The notes under the pieces are model-generated. The model was not told where the DNA came from. It saw only the letters and a program-made list of their open reading frames with translations, and made no database searches. A stretch of 64,000 bases of DNA, taken from positions 3,472,001 to 3,536,000 of the forward strand of contig NC_088209.1 of assembly GCF_037126465.1 (NCBI RefSeq), given 5' to 3'. Position numbers and translations under genes: made by a program. Of this stretch, positions 43,420 to 56,000 are shown piece after piece (positions within the stretch are counted from its first letter, which is position 1; the number at the start of each line of letters is the position of its first letter). Origin of the DNA: Ornithodoros turicata (lineage: Eukaryota; Arthropoda; Arachnida; Ixodida; Argasidae).

Positions 43420-43681
43420 CTGCAGCAGATTCCAAGGATCCAACATCAATGGTTACAATTTGATTTGTACATAAAATGTGTATTCACGAGAGCAGCATTA
43501 CTCAGAATATTCTGCGGGGATGCGCAAAACACCATAGATGTCCTCGCTTCCTGCTGCGTCATGTCTTTTTGTGCTCTTCTAACGATGGGGAACACTACTC
43601 AGCTCAGCGACAAGACTTATTCCCTGGCAGACAGCACAGCCAAAGGTGTCGTCTGCTATCTGCGCAGGATGCCACTCCCTA

Positions 43682-45240
43682 TACAATTGAACCTGGTTAA
43701 TATGAGTAAAACCTCGTCAATGCAACATCCCTCTTTATGACCCTTTTTCTCGGGTACCTTTTCCTCGCAATAACTTCCGCATGTACGTAATTCCTGTTCG
43801 TTAATATGACATTTCATTTATATGACAATGACTGGTATTTTCCACATAACTAGGGTCGAACACGTGTACTTTACCCTCATTACTGTGACTATTGGTCATT
43901 GAACCGGCAGTTCTCCCTACCTATAACGGCCAAAACGCGGGCCCGTGTTCGGTGTGATTTATGATGCCCCTGTCTGACATGCTTACAAGCAAGGATTCAA
44001 AACTGGAATGTAACCGAGAACCGCTTGGTACCCAAATTTTTTCAATAACTGTAACCGGAAGGTAACCATAATTTACCATGGACAATTAACTGAAACCATA
44101 ACCTAAACCGCAAAATGTGATTTCAGTTCAGTTCATATGAATCAGTTCAAGCGTGAACGCGAACAACTTTGGATGTGATATTTGAATCGCTTTACAACTG
44201 TGATTAGTGGTGCAGTATGTGCTTCTATTCAAGTGAGATCTCTTCGCTGTGTGTTTTTCATTCAGAGGTTTTAGACAGCATACGCGCTTGGACCCATAAT
44301 CGGATGACATATATTGCGTACGCCCCTAAGAGTTATGAACTGTATTATCGTGATCATTGGAGATACACAGCGCTGCACACTGGTTGTTTCCGCATCTGTT
44401 TGCTCAACTGCTGAACGCACACAGTTTTTCTCGACTTGTAGCTTGTTACAGCACGAGCGAAATTAATGTGCACAAGATAACAGACATCGCAACAAATTAT
44501 TTTGCGGGGAATGTCGCAAACAGTGAAAGAGTGTCCAAGACAAGAACTGTACTACTACTCTTTCACAGACAGCGATTCTCTTTCTTCGAACTCGCAGATG
44601 GCATTGCACCTCTCTTTCGTAGCGCAACAGATGAATACATTTATTTTTATCCGTTTGCAGTTCGTGGCTCATTTTGTGAGATCCATGCAGCCTGTAGATA
44701 CATCCTTAAGAAAACTAAAAAAAAAGAAAAAGCACGGGTTCAAGTGTTTGGCAACCGGTAACTGCAATTATTAAAACGGCGAATCCTGTAACCGTAACTG
44801 CTTTCAGAATTCTGACACTGAACCTTAACCGTAACCAAACCGATATTCATTTCAGTTTCAGTCCCTGCTTACAAGAGCTCGGTCCCTGGTCGCATGGTCA
44901 TAGTGACCAGCTGTAGTCATACGGCGTTCATCGACCGTGTCGCAAAAGCGCTAAAGAACAGCGCTGATTGGCGGAATGAAGGAGCGGATACATGTGCGTC
45001 ACATTCAAGAGCGACCGTGCGCCCACCAGGATCTCGCAGACTCCGACATTTTCAAGGAATAAAGCGTTATATATTCTTTTAAAATGCTTCATTATTCATC
45101 TTTTCATACCAGTTTACGTAATTCTCTGCTTTTTGAAGCTTAGTAAAGGGCATGGTACAACTCGTAACACAATTAATATGACAATTTGTTCTGTGACCAA
45201 AATCCAAGGGAAGGGCTGTAGTCATATTAACGGGTTTGAC
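43682..45240. mobile_element. Tigger-like element interrupted by a hAT MITE
   Basis: The left end 'caattgaacctggttaatat' and the right end, reversed 'gtcaaacccgttaatatgac', are similar inverted sequences with a CxxGAACCTxGTTAATATGA core. The interior holds 'tttttctcgggtacctttt', which also occurs near 61740-61760, so a fragment of the same family lies there. A complete 878-bp hAT-type MITE is nested at 43990-44867. Without the nested element the outer one is about 0.7 kb and non-coding. Exact ends are approximate. Confidence 0.5.
43982..44875. mobile_element. hAT-type MITE with perfect 8-bp target duplication
   Basis: The element 43990-44867 starts 'caaggattcaaaactggaat' and ends, reversed, 'cagggactgaaactgaaatg'. 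The direct repeat 'cttacaag' flanks it at 43982-43989 and 44868-44875. Both ends are rich in 'gtaaccgtaacc'-type words. No transposase frame is present. Confidence 0.9.
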
Positions 45241-45410
45241 ATGAGATACTGAGGAACTTCCGCCCTGTGAGCAGCGTTTCGCCTTTTCTTCTGCTACGGT
45301 ATATCCGTGGGAACGCTGCTCGTGTGAATGCACAGTAAGCATCGGAGTTATTTCCTGGAATATGTCCCCAAATTATTAAGCTTGTCCTTTACGAGCTAAA
45401 AACAATTAGT

Positions 45411-45428
45411 GAGAGAGAGAGAGAGAGA
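45411..45428. repeat. (GA)n run at a LINE 3' end
   Basis: A run of alternating G and A adjoins the 3' terminus of the minus-strand LINE; on the minus strand it is the LINE's simple-repeat (TC)n tail. Confidence 0.8.
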
Positions 45429-46637
45429 TTATGGTTTTAATGGCACAAAGGCAACAAAGGCCATAGAGCGCTAAAAATACGGTGAGTGTGTGAGAGATGT
45501 TTATGGGAGAGATGAGAGTGGGATGTGAGAGAGTGTGGTAGTTAAAAGCTATCTACAGGTATGAGCGATGAGATGGACCAGGATAAGAAAGAGGAGGGTG
45601 AACAGGCTAACGTGCTTGGCGGACGATAACAAGTGAGTATCTACAAGTGTGAGCGATGAGGTGATCCAGGATGAGATGTTTACATGAGGAGTTCGGTGAT
45701 ACTGGATAAAAGCGGAGCAATACTTAACATCTACATCTGACTATGTAATCCACACATGGTCAAAAATTGGATGACATTATCAAACGGCACAAGAGGAGTG
45801 TCACCCAGTAGAAGGGCTGGGTGGAGTGGGACATGGTATCTGTAGAATGCGGTGAAATACTGTTGGCGTTGGTGTTCGAAGTGAGGGCAGGATGCCAGTA
45901 CGTGCAAGACAGTCAAGCTGTCACCGCAGTGCGCACAAGCTGGCGGATCCTGACCTCTCAGTAGGTAGTGATGCGTGAGCCATGTGTGCCCAATCCTCAA
46001 TCTCGCGTAAAGAACTTCGGATGATTTGTTGATGTGTTCAGTCCGATGCGGGGGGGAAACGTGTGGCTGTGTGAGGTGTAGCTTGTTATTTTCTTCCATG
46101 TCCCACTCCTGCTGCCACTGTGTGTAGACAGCTCTCTTTAACACTGGCAGAATGTCTTGGTATGGTAGTCCTAGAGCTGACTCCTCTTGTGCCAACGCTC
46201 GCCGAGCCTCACGGTCGGCTCGTTCATTCCCCGGGATCCCAGTGTTGCTGGGGACCCAGCATAGACAGACCGAAAAGCCTCGAAACAAAGTTGGGTCGCA
46301 AGCGCTCGTACCCGCTTGACGAGGTGATTCTTGCTGTCATAGCATGAAAGCAGCGCACGCACAGAGCTTAGCGAATCGGAATAAATTACTGAATTTTGAA
46401 GGTCGTTTTGTTGAATGTGCCGCAGAGCCCGGAGAATCCCGTAAAGCTCTGCGGTGAAAACTGTGGCGTTCGTGTTGAGGCGTGCCGTCATAATAGAATC
46501 ACCTTCAAAGGCAACGGCCTCCACACCATTGCTTACTTTGGTCCCATCAGTGTAGATTGCATGGTGGTTCCCGAAGTTACGGTGAATCTCCAGGAATTCC
46601 TGGAGAATGACAGTGTGTGCAGAGGATTGTTTGTCAA
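45429..46637 (-). pseudogene. I-type LINE: RNase H, zinc knuckle and 3' end
   Basis: Minus-strand frames give a ribonuclease H domain with acidic residues in IYTDGTKV, TAELYGIL and IYSDSLSSV and the final one in GNERADREAR. The frame shifts near 46280 between the third and fourth motif. A C-terminal knuckle CAHCGDSLTVLHVLASC follows, with the stop at 45731 and a 3' untranslated end closing 'gccattaaaaccataat' plus (TC)n. RNase H after RT is characteristic of the I group. The segment that should precede FDKQSSAHTV is not adjacent; it lies on the far side of the 12.1-kb palindrome at 58757. Frameshift and insertion make the copy inactive. Confidence 0.9.
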
Positions 46638-46643
46638 ACTGTG
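46638..46643. repeat. 6-bp target duplication, left copy
   Basis: ACTGTG immediately precedes the 'agtagtagtgt' terminus. The same six bases follow the mirrored terminus at 58757-58762. Removing the element and one copy restores the LINE frame. Confidence 0.93.
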
Positions 46644-49600
46644 AGTAGTAGTGTATCAGCTCAAGTATCCGGAAACTCACACAGTCGCCTGGACGCCATT
46701 AATTAGCAATTAGAGCAATTTGGGACCCCCCACAGTAATTAGGATCATTCAGAGAGTCATTACACTAATTGGGGATCATCTAAGACACGTCCAGACCACT
46801 GTGTGAGTTTCCGGATACCTGAGCTGATAAAAAATAAAAAAATAGGTAGAAAATAAAATGAAAAGATAGAAATAAAGTGGAGAGAAGGAGTTTAGTTGAA
46901 GATCAACGACGCCATCTTGAAGAAAGCGGTCCGGAACGGCCGCTGACCGTCGCTGGGCGACGGAGCACAGAGGCAGGTTGCAAAGCATCGCAGCACCAGT
47001 TCCGGACATCCTGTGACGTCAGCTGTGACGTCATCATGACATGTCTGGGCAGGTTAGGACAGCTCTGGACATGCAAGGAGAAAAACACTCATAATACAGA
47101 GACTGGGAAAGCAAGAGTATGCAAACCATCAATAGCTAACAAGAAAATAGAATTAGTTACACAACAAATGATACCACCAGAACAGGAGCGCAGAACGATG
47201 CGACTGCTCCATCCAAGAGGCAGGCACTGTATAAAGCCCCGCAGCTGCACCCCCTAGCGGTTACTTTCTCAACTAATCTCACAACAAAATTATTAAGAAT
47301 CACGCCAGCGCTACTCCCGTTCCCAAGGCAGAAGAAGATTGAAAATGCTTGGGATGCCCGGACAACAGCAACCAGCACCCGACGTGCACTAGCACGAAAA
47401 TCGCAAACAAAGCGGGAAGAAAGTTGGCGAAAGCATTAGTTACACAACAAATCACCTCACCACAGCAGGAGCGCAGACCGATGCGACTGCTCTCCGTGAC
47501 AGCCAGCCAGAAACTGAGCGAGCGCGGGGAGCGCACGTCTGCTTTCCGCGACAGCCGGAGAGAAACTGACTGGGGCGCCGCTCCGCGGCCTCTACGCATA
47601 CGCGCTCCTAGCGCCCTCTGGGGCGACCACCTCCGAGAGGCTAAGAGTGAAGAGCATTCCTGCGCCCCCTGCTGGCCGTTCTCATTGGTTGTGACGTCAT
47701 CCTATTGTCTCAGGGCTACCCTGTTTTTTTCCACTAATGCTCCTTTGGTCAATCTTCAATGAAGCCACAGTATGACGTCATCATGCACCTCCGTGGCTCA
47801 AGGACGCGTACGCTCTAGACAGGGGACCTATTATTTATTGAATCACTATCCCATGATTATTTCCTTTATTCTTCTATAACGATTGAATAGGAAACTATTG
47901 CAGAAGAGCACCATGCATGAAAGCTGATCGTAGGAATTCCAAGTCTTACTAAATGAGACTTGCAAAAGAACAAAATATCCTAACACGTAACTCCATCAAC
48001 GGCAAATAAGAGGACTAGGCACTCAACAAATCAACACAGAGTACGGGTAACCAGGAGCGCAGAACTCAGGGCAGCACTATCGTCAAGACAACAATGTTCC
48101 TTGTCAAAAGAGAAAAAAATACTAAGCGTCAACAAAGGAAAGCATGCATATCAGGGCATGTCAGGACACGTCAGGACAAATCGTACGACTGCTGGGCAAC
48201 AGAGGAAAACAAACAGTTGAACAGAGTGAAAAAGACACTCACCATCATTTTTCCCGTTCACAGCATTCTCTCGTTGTAAATCCGCTCGTCACAAAATCCA
48301 CCTGCATCGTCGAACACCATTCACCAGTGACGAACCACACATCCGCACCCCATCAGAGGCAGACAGACAGAACCCCACCGAAGCTACGCTCTTCCACTGA
48401 CGGCCAACGCCAGGAGCAGAATTTGCGTGTCGAGACCTGTCAGAGTCTAAGAGAGAAGTGAATCCTTGCGCCCCCTGCAGGCTGTTCTCATTGGTCGTGA
48501 CGCCATCCTATTGTCTCAGGGCTACACAGTTTTTTTCCACTAATGCTCCTCTAGACAAGGTCAACCTGAAACAATAGTCTCTCGGTATGACGTCATCATG
48601 CAGGTGCGTGGCTCAAGGACGCGTACGCTCTAGACAGGGCACCTGTTATTTATTGAATCACTATCCCTAGATTATTTCCTTTATTCTACTATAATGATTG
48701 CATAGGGAACTATTGCAGAAAAACACCATAGACAAGAGGAGATTGTAGCATTTCATTCCCCAAGTCTTACTGTACAGGAAAAAAAATGGTTCAGCAAGAC
48801 ATAAAGTCACACACCTGTCCCCCTCGCGGTTACTCTCTGAACTAACTGAATCGCAAAATTATTAAGAATAGCTCTACTCCCATTCAAGACAGCACTATCG
48901 TCAAGAATATTCCTTGTACAAAAAGAAAAAACTACATGTAAAAGGAAAGCATGTCAGAACAAGCCCAGGCATGTCAGCACATGTTTGTCAGACAAGGGGG
49001 GAAAAAGCGAAAAGAAACAAAGAAGGAAACCAGCATCGAACTATTTCTAAGCACACGCACTCCTCTTATTCAAAAACAGTGCTCATCATAAATCTGCCCA
49101 GGACAATACACACTATTTTTCTATTGCCACAGTTTTTTCCAGTAACGGTCAATGCATTGCTACAGACTGCTTGACGTCCTCACATCCTGTCTGAAGAAGA
49201 AGACACCGGCAAAGACTCCTATTATTTATTGAATCGCAAGATTATTTCCTTTGTCCTACTCTTAATGACATTGATTCTCTCATTAAAATTCAACAAAAAA
49301 GCACCCCGCATATTAACGATTTTCACCCCAAAGGCTCATCATGGTCATTAGAATTACAGTAAACTGCCACTGCTCTTTTAAAATAATAAGTGAGACCACT
49401 CAACATCACCTCCAGGCTTATGCAATACATGACCCTTTCTATGCTCGTTGACCCATGACCCATTCGTTGTCTGAGGCTACACCTGCGAGCAAAAAAGGCG
49501 CGAAAGCCGGGGGCAAAGTTCCATTCGCGCATTGCGAGCAAAAAGGCGCGAAAGCACAAGACAGAACGCCTTTACGGGAACACGATGGCATTCCTATACT

Positions 49601-52345
49601 ATATTAATGATTATTGCATTGCAGTTTAAAAAAACTACAACTAAACTATAATTTTAGGAGCCCATTAAAATTCTACTTTCTATGGAAACTATAATTGCCC
49701 TATTACTTGAATCGCTATTAATGAAGCGCTCCAATTTTTCTCTCTTCCCATTTCAGTCTTGTCATGCAGGGAAGCAGACTCATATCCAAAATAATTAATT
49801 TACACTGAGGGTGCCGTGCTTCAGGAATTCCTATCCTGCGCTCAGATGCAAGCATTTCTTCACGGATACCTTTAACAGCTGACTTCCTCAACATATCGAA
49901 CACCCAACAAAATCAAACAAACAATCAGAGAAACCCTCTTCTCAGCTGTACCATGCGACTGTCTTCTTCGTAAAATCGGTGATCTGAGGAAGAGAGCAGC
50001 GAAAAATTGCGCGCACTTGTGCTTGACTTAAAAAACCTGAAGCATATGCCAATAAACCAAGAAAAAACACTCATGTCTGGTATCTGATAGTGCCACATAG
50101 ACAGACGCATTGCCCTTGCGTAAAGAAAGCACAGGACAGGGATACACAAATATCCTTAGGTGAGCAGGGAAAAGGCTTAAGACCTCAGGTCACCACACAT
50201 CGCCACGGGGCCAGCACAACATGACACCAACAACATACCAGCGGCGGGAAGAACTGCAACACTGCTAAACAAGTCCAGACATGCTACGATGACGTCACAA
50301 ATCAGGGGAAAAAGCACACGCATGCACGCACAGAGGACAACGCATTAAACACACGGAGCGCTCTGGAATAATCGTAGCGTTACCGCACATCGCTACGAAG
50401 CTCAACGTCTAACACAAGACGGCAGCAAGAAGATATTAGCGAAGGGTAAAAATTGCAACACTACTGAACAAGTCTAGACATGCGACATCGAATGCGAAAA
50501 CACTGGTGATCGAGGAAAAGGCCTAAGCCTGCGGCGGATCATCATAGAGCATACACAACTTCATTTTTCTATTTTGCGTAAACTAAACGCGGTCTGCTTG
50601 GAAAACGACGTACAAATTTTCTTAGGGAGCAGAGAAATATATAAATATGTACTCCGTGCTCAAATACCAGCATTTCTGCTCAAAAACCTGCAAAATTAAG
50701 CTCTGCTTACTTCGTCAAGATATCGAACACCCAACAAAATCAAACAAACAACCCCACTTCCACTGGTAGAACACTATTTAGCTTTTACGCACGAGGCTTT
50801 CTTCTACATAAAAAGTAGAGAAAATAAGAAAAGAGCAGCGAAATATTACACGCACTTTTGCTCGCATAGCTATAAGAGAAAAAAATAAATAAAAGAACGA
50901 CGCACACGCTAATAAACTGTGACAAAGACACCCATTTCTGCTACCAGATAACTATTGCATAATGCTAAATACTCATTTGCATTGGCCCGGCGTGAAGAAA
51001 GCACAGGACAGGGATACACAATCTATCTTAAGCGAGCACGGAAAGTCACTTCTACTCGAACAGCTTAATACCATAAAGTATGAATTTTTGCAAAGAAAAT
51101 AAAGCCTGAACAGCGCTACGAAGGTGACAGACACATACTAACAAACAAACAAACACTTCTTCGAGTCTGTATTATCTTTTAAAAAATAACGAAAGCACAC
51201 ATAAAAAAAAATCAAATCGGCTAGGTAGCCTACCAGACGTTGTGCCTTAAAGTTGGCTGCACGCAATGCGCGAAAGCATGCTGTGAAGCCAACTTGCGGT
51301 TTTGCTGGATGCACATGAAGTCCGATTCCAATTGGAAATCGCGCTAAGGTCGTGCCAAACGTGGAATTTTCGCAAGATTAATCCCAATACCTGGAATTCT
51401 GTTCATTTTAGCGGGAATGCTGGCGCTTGTGCTCCATTTATTCGAAATTTTCGAATATTCGAATTTCTCGATTATCAAATTTTTGAATACGAATAGGGTT
51501 CGAATATCAACAATATTCGAACAATATTCGAAATTTCGAATATTCGCACACCTCTAGTGAATACTGACACTCAATGATATATAACAAAAAACAAACAAAT
51601 TCCATTCTCATGAACTCTCCTCTGCCGAGCAGCTTTCTCCTGCTCTACCTGGATGCTGACTTTTCCCCCCCTCACCTACATTCTGAGTAAAAGCAGTGAC
51701 AGAAGAAAAGAACCGCGAAAAATTACACGCATTTGTGTCACAGGACAGGGATACACAAATTTCCTTAAGTGAGTAGGGAAAAGGCTTAAGTCGTGCCGCT
51801 CAGGAATAATCGAAGAATCACCGTTTATCGCTACGCGGCTAGCGCTTGAACAGCGCTACGAACGTGACAGATACATACTAACAAACAAACAAACATACAA
51901 ACAAACAAACACTTCTATTCATTTCTATTGATAAAGGCGTAAACCACACTACAAGAACAAAGCACGCTGCTTCAGGAAAGCGTATCAAATGCATCGCAAC
52001 AGGACCGTCTCTCATAAAATAGCCTGCCCAAAACGAAGACTTCACCAGGTTCGCGAGGTAATTCCATTAAAAACGCTCTCGGTCTATTCTACAGATAGCA
52101 ATGCAAGCGCTGCTACCCTTATTGTTTAAGCCACTATTCCACGCAATAGTACATAAATGTATCACTCGTGTCACATGAAAAGGCACACACAAAGAACTTA
52201 CTTGTCAAGTGGGATCCCTGGTTCAGGAAAGCGCGCCCGCCCGCGCGCACACATACACAGACACACACTCACATTTTCACACTCACAAACATAAAGTCTA
52301 TTCTCACAACCACATAAATCCATATTATTCCTCAGGTCAATAATT
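46644..52345 (+). repeat. Left arm of the giant foldback element
   Basis: Pairs with 53021-58756. It is built of degenerate direct repeats of roughly 0.6-0.87 kb. 'ggacgcgtacgctctagaca' occurs at 47802 and 48617, and 'tattatttattgaatc' follows these and again near 49221. 'cacaggacagggatacaca' occurs near 50131, 51000 and 51741, and 'cagcgctacga' near 51112 and 51853. The octamer TGACGTCA recurs (for example 47026, 47694, 47773, 48590 and 50291). Confidence 0.9.
46656..46831. repeat. ~175-bp foldback unit at the left terminus
   Basis: Inside the arm end, 'ctcaagtatccggaaactca' is mirrored about 140 bp later by 'tgagtttccggatacctgag'. The unit between contains 'ccattaattagcaattagag'. The right terminus has the same unit (58570-58745). 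So each end of the giant element is itself a small hairpin-forming unit that looks like a MITE. Confidence 0.85.
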
Positions 52346-52764
52346 ATCCTACCATCGTCAAAAGATGGCTCACTCACTTCCGGATGTAATAGGATATCGC
52401 CACTCGGCCGACGCGAACCAAAAAAGAAAGAAAGGAATGCGCGTTCGCTATACCTCCACAAAGAAAACGGTGCCGTGCGTCTACGCAGCGCTCATCATAC
52501 AGGAGTGAATTGTCTTCTTCGTTTTCCTTTTATTTTCTTGCACCCATATATTTTGCAAGAATACTATAGAGCAGAACGTACAAATGTGAACATCACTGTA
52601 GCTCTCATCATTTTTAAACCAAACCACTTAACATGTGTTCATAGGTCTTCACTAAATAGGTGAGCCGATAATGACTCAAAATGAAATGAAATAAAATAAA
52701 ATAATCATTCCAGCATCGCTGGCTGCAAGCTTGGGTACCCTGCTTGGGTCTGCTGGCGCTGGAA
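52346..52764. other. Left-arm-specific segment
   Basis: These roughly 420 bases interrupt the symmetry. In the right arm 'tcaataatagatttatcgcg' (reversed) is continuous, while in the left 'tcaataa' and 'aataaaagatttatcgcg' are separated by this segment. The short repeat 'aataa' at both borders could be a target duplication, which would make it a later insertion; a deletion in the right arm is the alternative. Confidence 0.7.
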
Positions 52765-52770
52765 TAAAAG

Positions 52771-53017
52771 ATTTATCGCGAGGGCACTACAATGGTGAGC
52801 TCTGCTGCTTTTTGAGTGATAAAACAGTGCGCCTGCTCGGGGAAAGGGATCGCGCGCGTCCAAACCGCGAGGCCCGCGTTGCGCTCGCACGGGGAATCGC
52901 GCGCGTCGCGTCCCGAGAACGGGTCCGCGCGCGGCTCGCGTGGGGCGCGGTTCGGGAGCACTGTTTTATCACTTAAACAGCAGCAGAGCTCACCATTGTA
53001 GTACCCTCGCGATAAAT
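52771..53017. repeat. Inner stem and CpG-rich loop at the centre
   Basis: 52771-52830 ('atttatcgcgagggcactac' ... 'aaaacagtgc') pairs with 52958-53017. The 127-bp loop (52831-52957) is very rich in CpG, with 'atcgcgcgcgtc' occurring twice in direct orientation, and is not itself palindromic. It is the only single-copy part of the element's axis and differs sharply in base composition from the AT-rich arms. Confidence 0.9.
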
Positions 53018-53020
53018 CTA

Positions 53021-56000
53021 TTATTGACCTGAGGAATAATATGGATTTATGTGGTTGTGAGAATAGACTTTGTGTTTGTGAGTGTGAAAATGTGAGTGTG
53101 TGTCTGTGTATGTGTGCGCGCGCGCTTTCCTGAACCAGGGATCCCACTTGACAAGTAAGTTCTTTGTGTGTGCCTTTTCATGTGACACGAGTGATACATT
53201 TATGTACTATTGCGTGGAATAGTGGCTTAAACAATAAGGGTAGCAGCGCTTGCATTGCTATCTGTAGGATAGACCGAGAGCGTTTTTAATGGAATTACCT
53301 CGCGAACCTCGTGAAGTCTTCGTTTTGGGCAGGCTATTTTATGAGAGACCGTCCTGTTGCGATGCATTTGATACGCTTTCCTGAAGCAGCGTGCTTTGTT
53401 CTTGTAGTGTGGTTTACGCCTTTATCAATAGAAATGAATAGAAGTGTTTGTTTGTTTGTATGTTTGTTTGTTTGTGAGTATGTATCTGTCACGTTCGTAG
53501 CGCTGTTCAAGCGCTAGCCGCGTAGCGATAAGCGGTGATTCTTCGATTATTCCTGAGCAGTACGACTTAAGCCTTTTCCCTACTCACTTAAGGAAATTTG
53601 TGTATCCCTGTCCTGTGACACAAATGCGTGTAATTTTTCGCGGTTCTTTTCTTCTGTCACTGCTTTTACTCAGAATGTAGGTGAGGGGGGAAAAGTCAGC
53701 ATCCAGGTAGAGCAGGAGAAAGCTGCTCGGCAGAGGAGAGTTCATGAGAATGGAATTTGTTTGTTTTTTGTTATATATCGTTGAGTGTCAGTATTCACTA
53801 GAGGTGTGCGAATATTCGAAATTTCGAATATTGTTCGAATATTGTTGATATTCGAACCCTATTCGTATTCGAAAATTTGATAATCGAGAAATTCGAATAT
53901 TCGAAAATTTCGAATAAATGGAGCACAAGCGCCAGCATTCCCGCTAAAATGAACAGAATTCCAGGTATTGGGATTAATCTTGCGAAAATTCCACGTTTGG
54001 CACGACCTTAGCGCGATTTCCAATTGGAATCGGACTTCATGTGCATCCAGCAAAACCGCAAGTTGGCTTCACAGCATGCTTTCGCGCATTGCGTGCAGCC
54101 AACTTTAAGGCACAACGTCTGGTAGGCTACCTAGCCGATTTGATTTTTTTTATGTGCGCTTTCGTTATTTTTTAAAAGATAATACAGACTCGAAGAAGTG
54201 TTTGTTTGTTTGTTAGTATGTGTCTGTCACCTTCGTAGCGCTGTTCAGGCTTTATTTTCTTTGCAAAAATTCATACTTTATGGTATTAAGCTGTTCGAGT
54301 AGAAGTGACTTTCCGTGCTCGCTTAAGATAGATTGTGTATCCCTGTCCTGTGCTTTCTTCACGCCGGGCCAATGCAAATGAGTATTTAGCATTATGCAAT
54401 AGTTATCTGATAGCAGAAATGGGTGTCTTTGTCACAGTTTATTAGCGTGTGCGTCGTTCTTTTATTTGTTTTTTCTCTTATAGCTATGCGAGCAAAAGTG
54501 CGTGTAATATTTCGCTGCTCTTTTCTTATTTTCTCTACTTTTTATGTAGAAGAAAGCCTCCTGCGTAAAAGCTAAATAGTGTTCTACCAGTGGAAGTGAA
54601 GTTGTTTGTTTGATTTTGTTGGGTGTTCGATATCTTGACGAAGTAAGCAGAGCTTAATTTTGCAGGTTTTTGAGCAGAAATGCTGGTATTTGAGCACGGA
54701 GTACAAATTTATATATTTCTCTGCTCCCTAAGAAAATTTGTACGTCGTTTTCCAAGCAGACCGCGTTTAGTTTACGCAAAATAGAAAAATGAAGTTGTGT
54801 ATGCTCTATGATGATCCGCCGCAGGCTTAGGCCTTTTTCCTCGATCACCAGTGTTTTCGCATTCGATGTCGCATGTCTAGACTTGTTCAGTAGTGTTGCA
54901 ATTTTTACCCTTCGCTAATATCTTGTTGCTGCCGTCTTGTGCTAGACGTTGAGCTTCGTAGCGATGTGCGGTAACGCTACGATTATTCCAGAGCGCTCCG
55001 TGTGTTTAATGCGTTGTCCTCTGTGCGTGCATGCGTGTGCTTTTTCCCCTGATTTGTGACGTCATCGTGGCATGTCTGGACTTGTTTAGCAGTGTTGCAG
55101 TTCTTCCCGCCGCTGGTATGTTGTTGGTGTCATGTTGTGCTAGCCGGTTGGCGATGTGTGGTGACCTGAGGTCTTAAGCCTTTTCCCTGCTCACCTAAGG
55201 ATATTTGTGTATCCCTGTCCTGTGCTTTCTTTGCGACAATGCGTCTGTGTATGTGGCACTATCAGATACCAGACATGAGTGTCTTTTTCTTGGTTTATTG
55301 GCATATGCTTCAGGTTTTTTAAGTCAAGCACAAGTGCGCGCAATTTTTCGCTGCTCTCTTCCTCAGATCACCGATTTTACGAAGAAGACAGTCGCATGGT
55401 ACAGCTGAGAAGAGGGTTTCTCTGATTGTTTGTTTGATTTTGTTGGGTGTTCGATATGTTGAGGAAGTCAGCTGTTAAAGGTATCCGTGAAGAAATGCTT
55501 GCATCTGAGCGCAGGATAGGAATTCCTGAAGCACGGCACCCTCAGTGTAAATTAATTATTTTGGATATGAGTCTGCTTCCCTGCATGACAAGACTGAAAT
55601 GGGAAGAGAGAAAAATTGGAGCGCTTCATTAATAGCGATCCAAGTAATAGGGCAATTATAGTTTCCATAGAAAGTAGAATTTTAATGAGCTCCTAAAATT
55701 ATAGTTTAGTAGTAGTTTTTCTAAACTGCAATGCAATAATCATTAATATAGTATAGGAATGCTATCGTGTTCCCGTAAAGGCGTTCTGTCTTGTGCTTTC
55801 GCGCCTTTTTGCTCGCAATGCGCGAATGGAACTTTGCCCCCGGCTTTCGCGCCTTTTTTGCTCGCAGGTGTAGCCTCAGACAACGAATGTATGAGCATAG
55901 AAAGGGTCATGTATTACATAAGCCTGGAGGTGATGTTGAGTGGTCTCACTTATTATTTTAAAAGAGCAGTGGCAGTTTACTGTAATTCTAATGACCATGA

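Noticed and set aside
47349..47762. 137-codon frame in the left arm (mirrored at 57674-58087)
   Set aside because: No domain recognised; openness is shared through symmetry and the region is CpG/repeat-rich.
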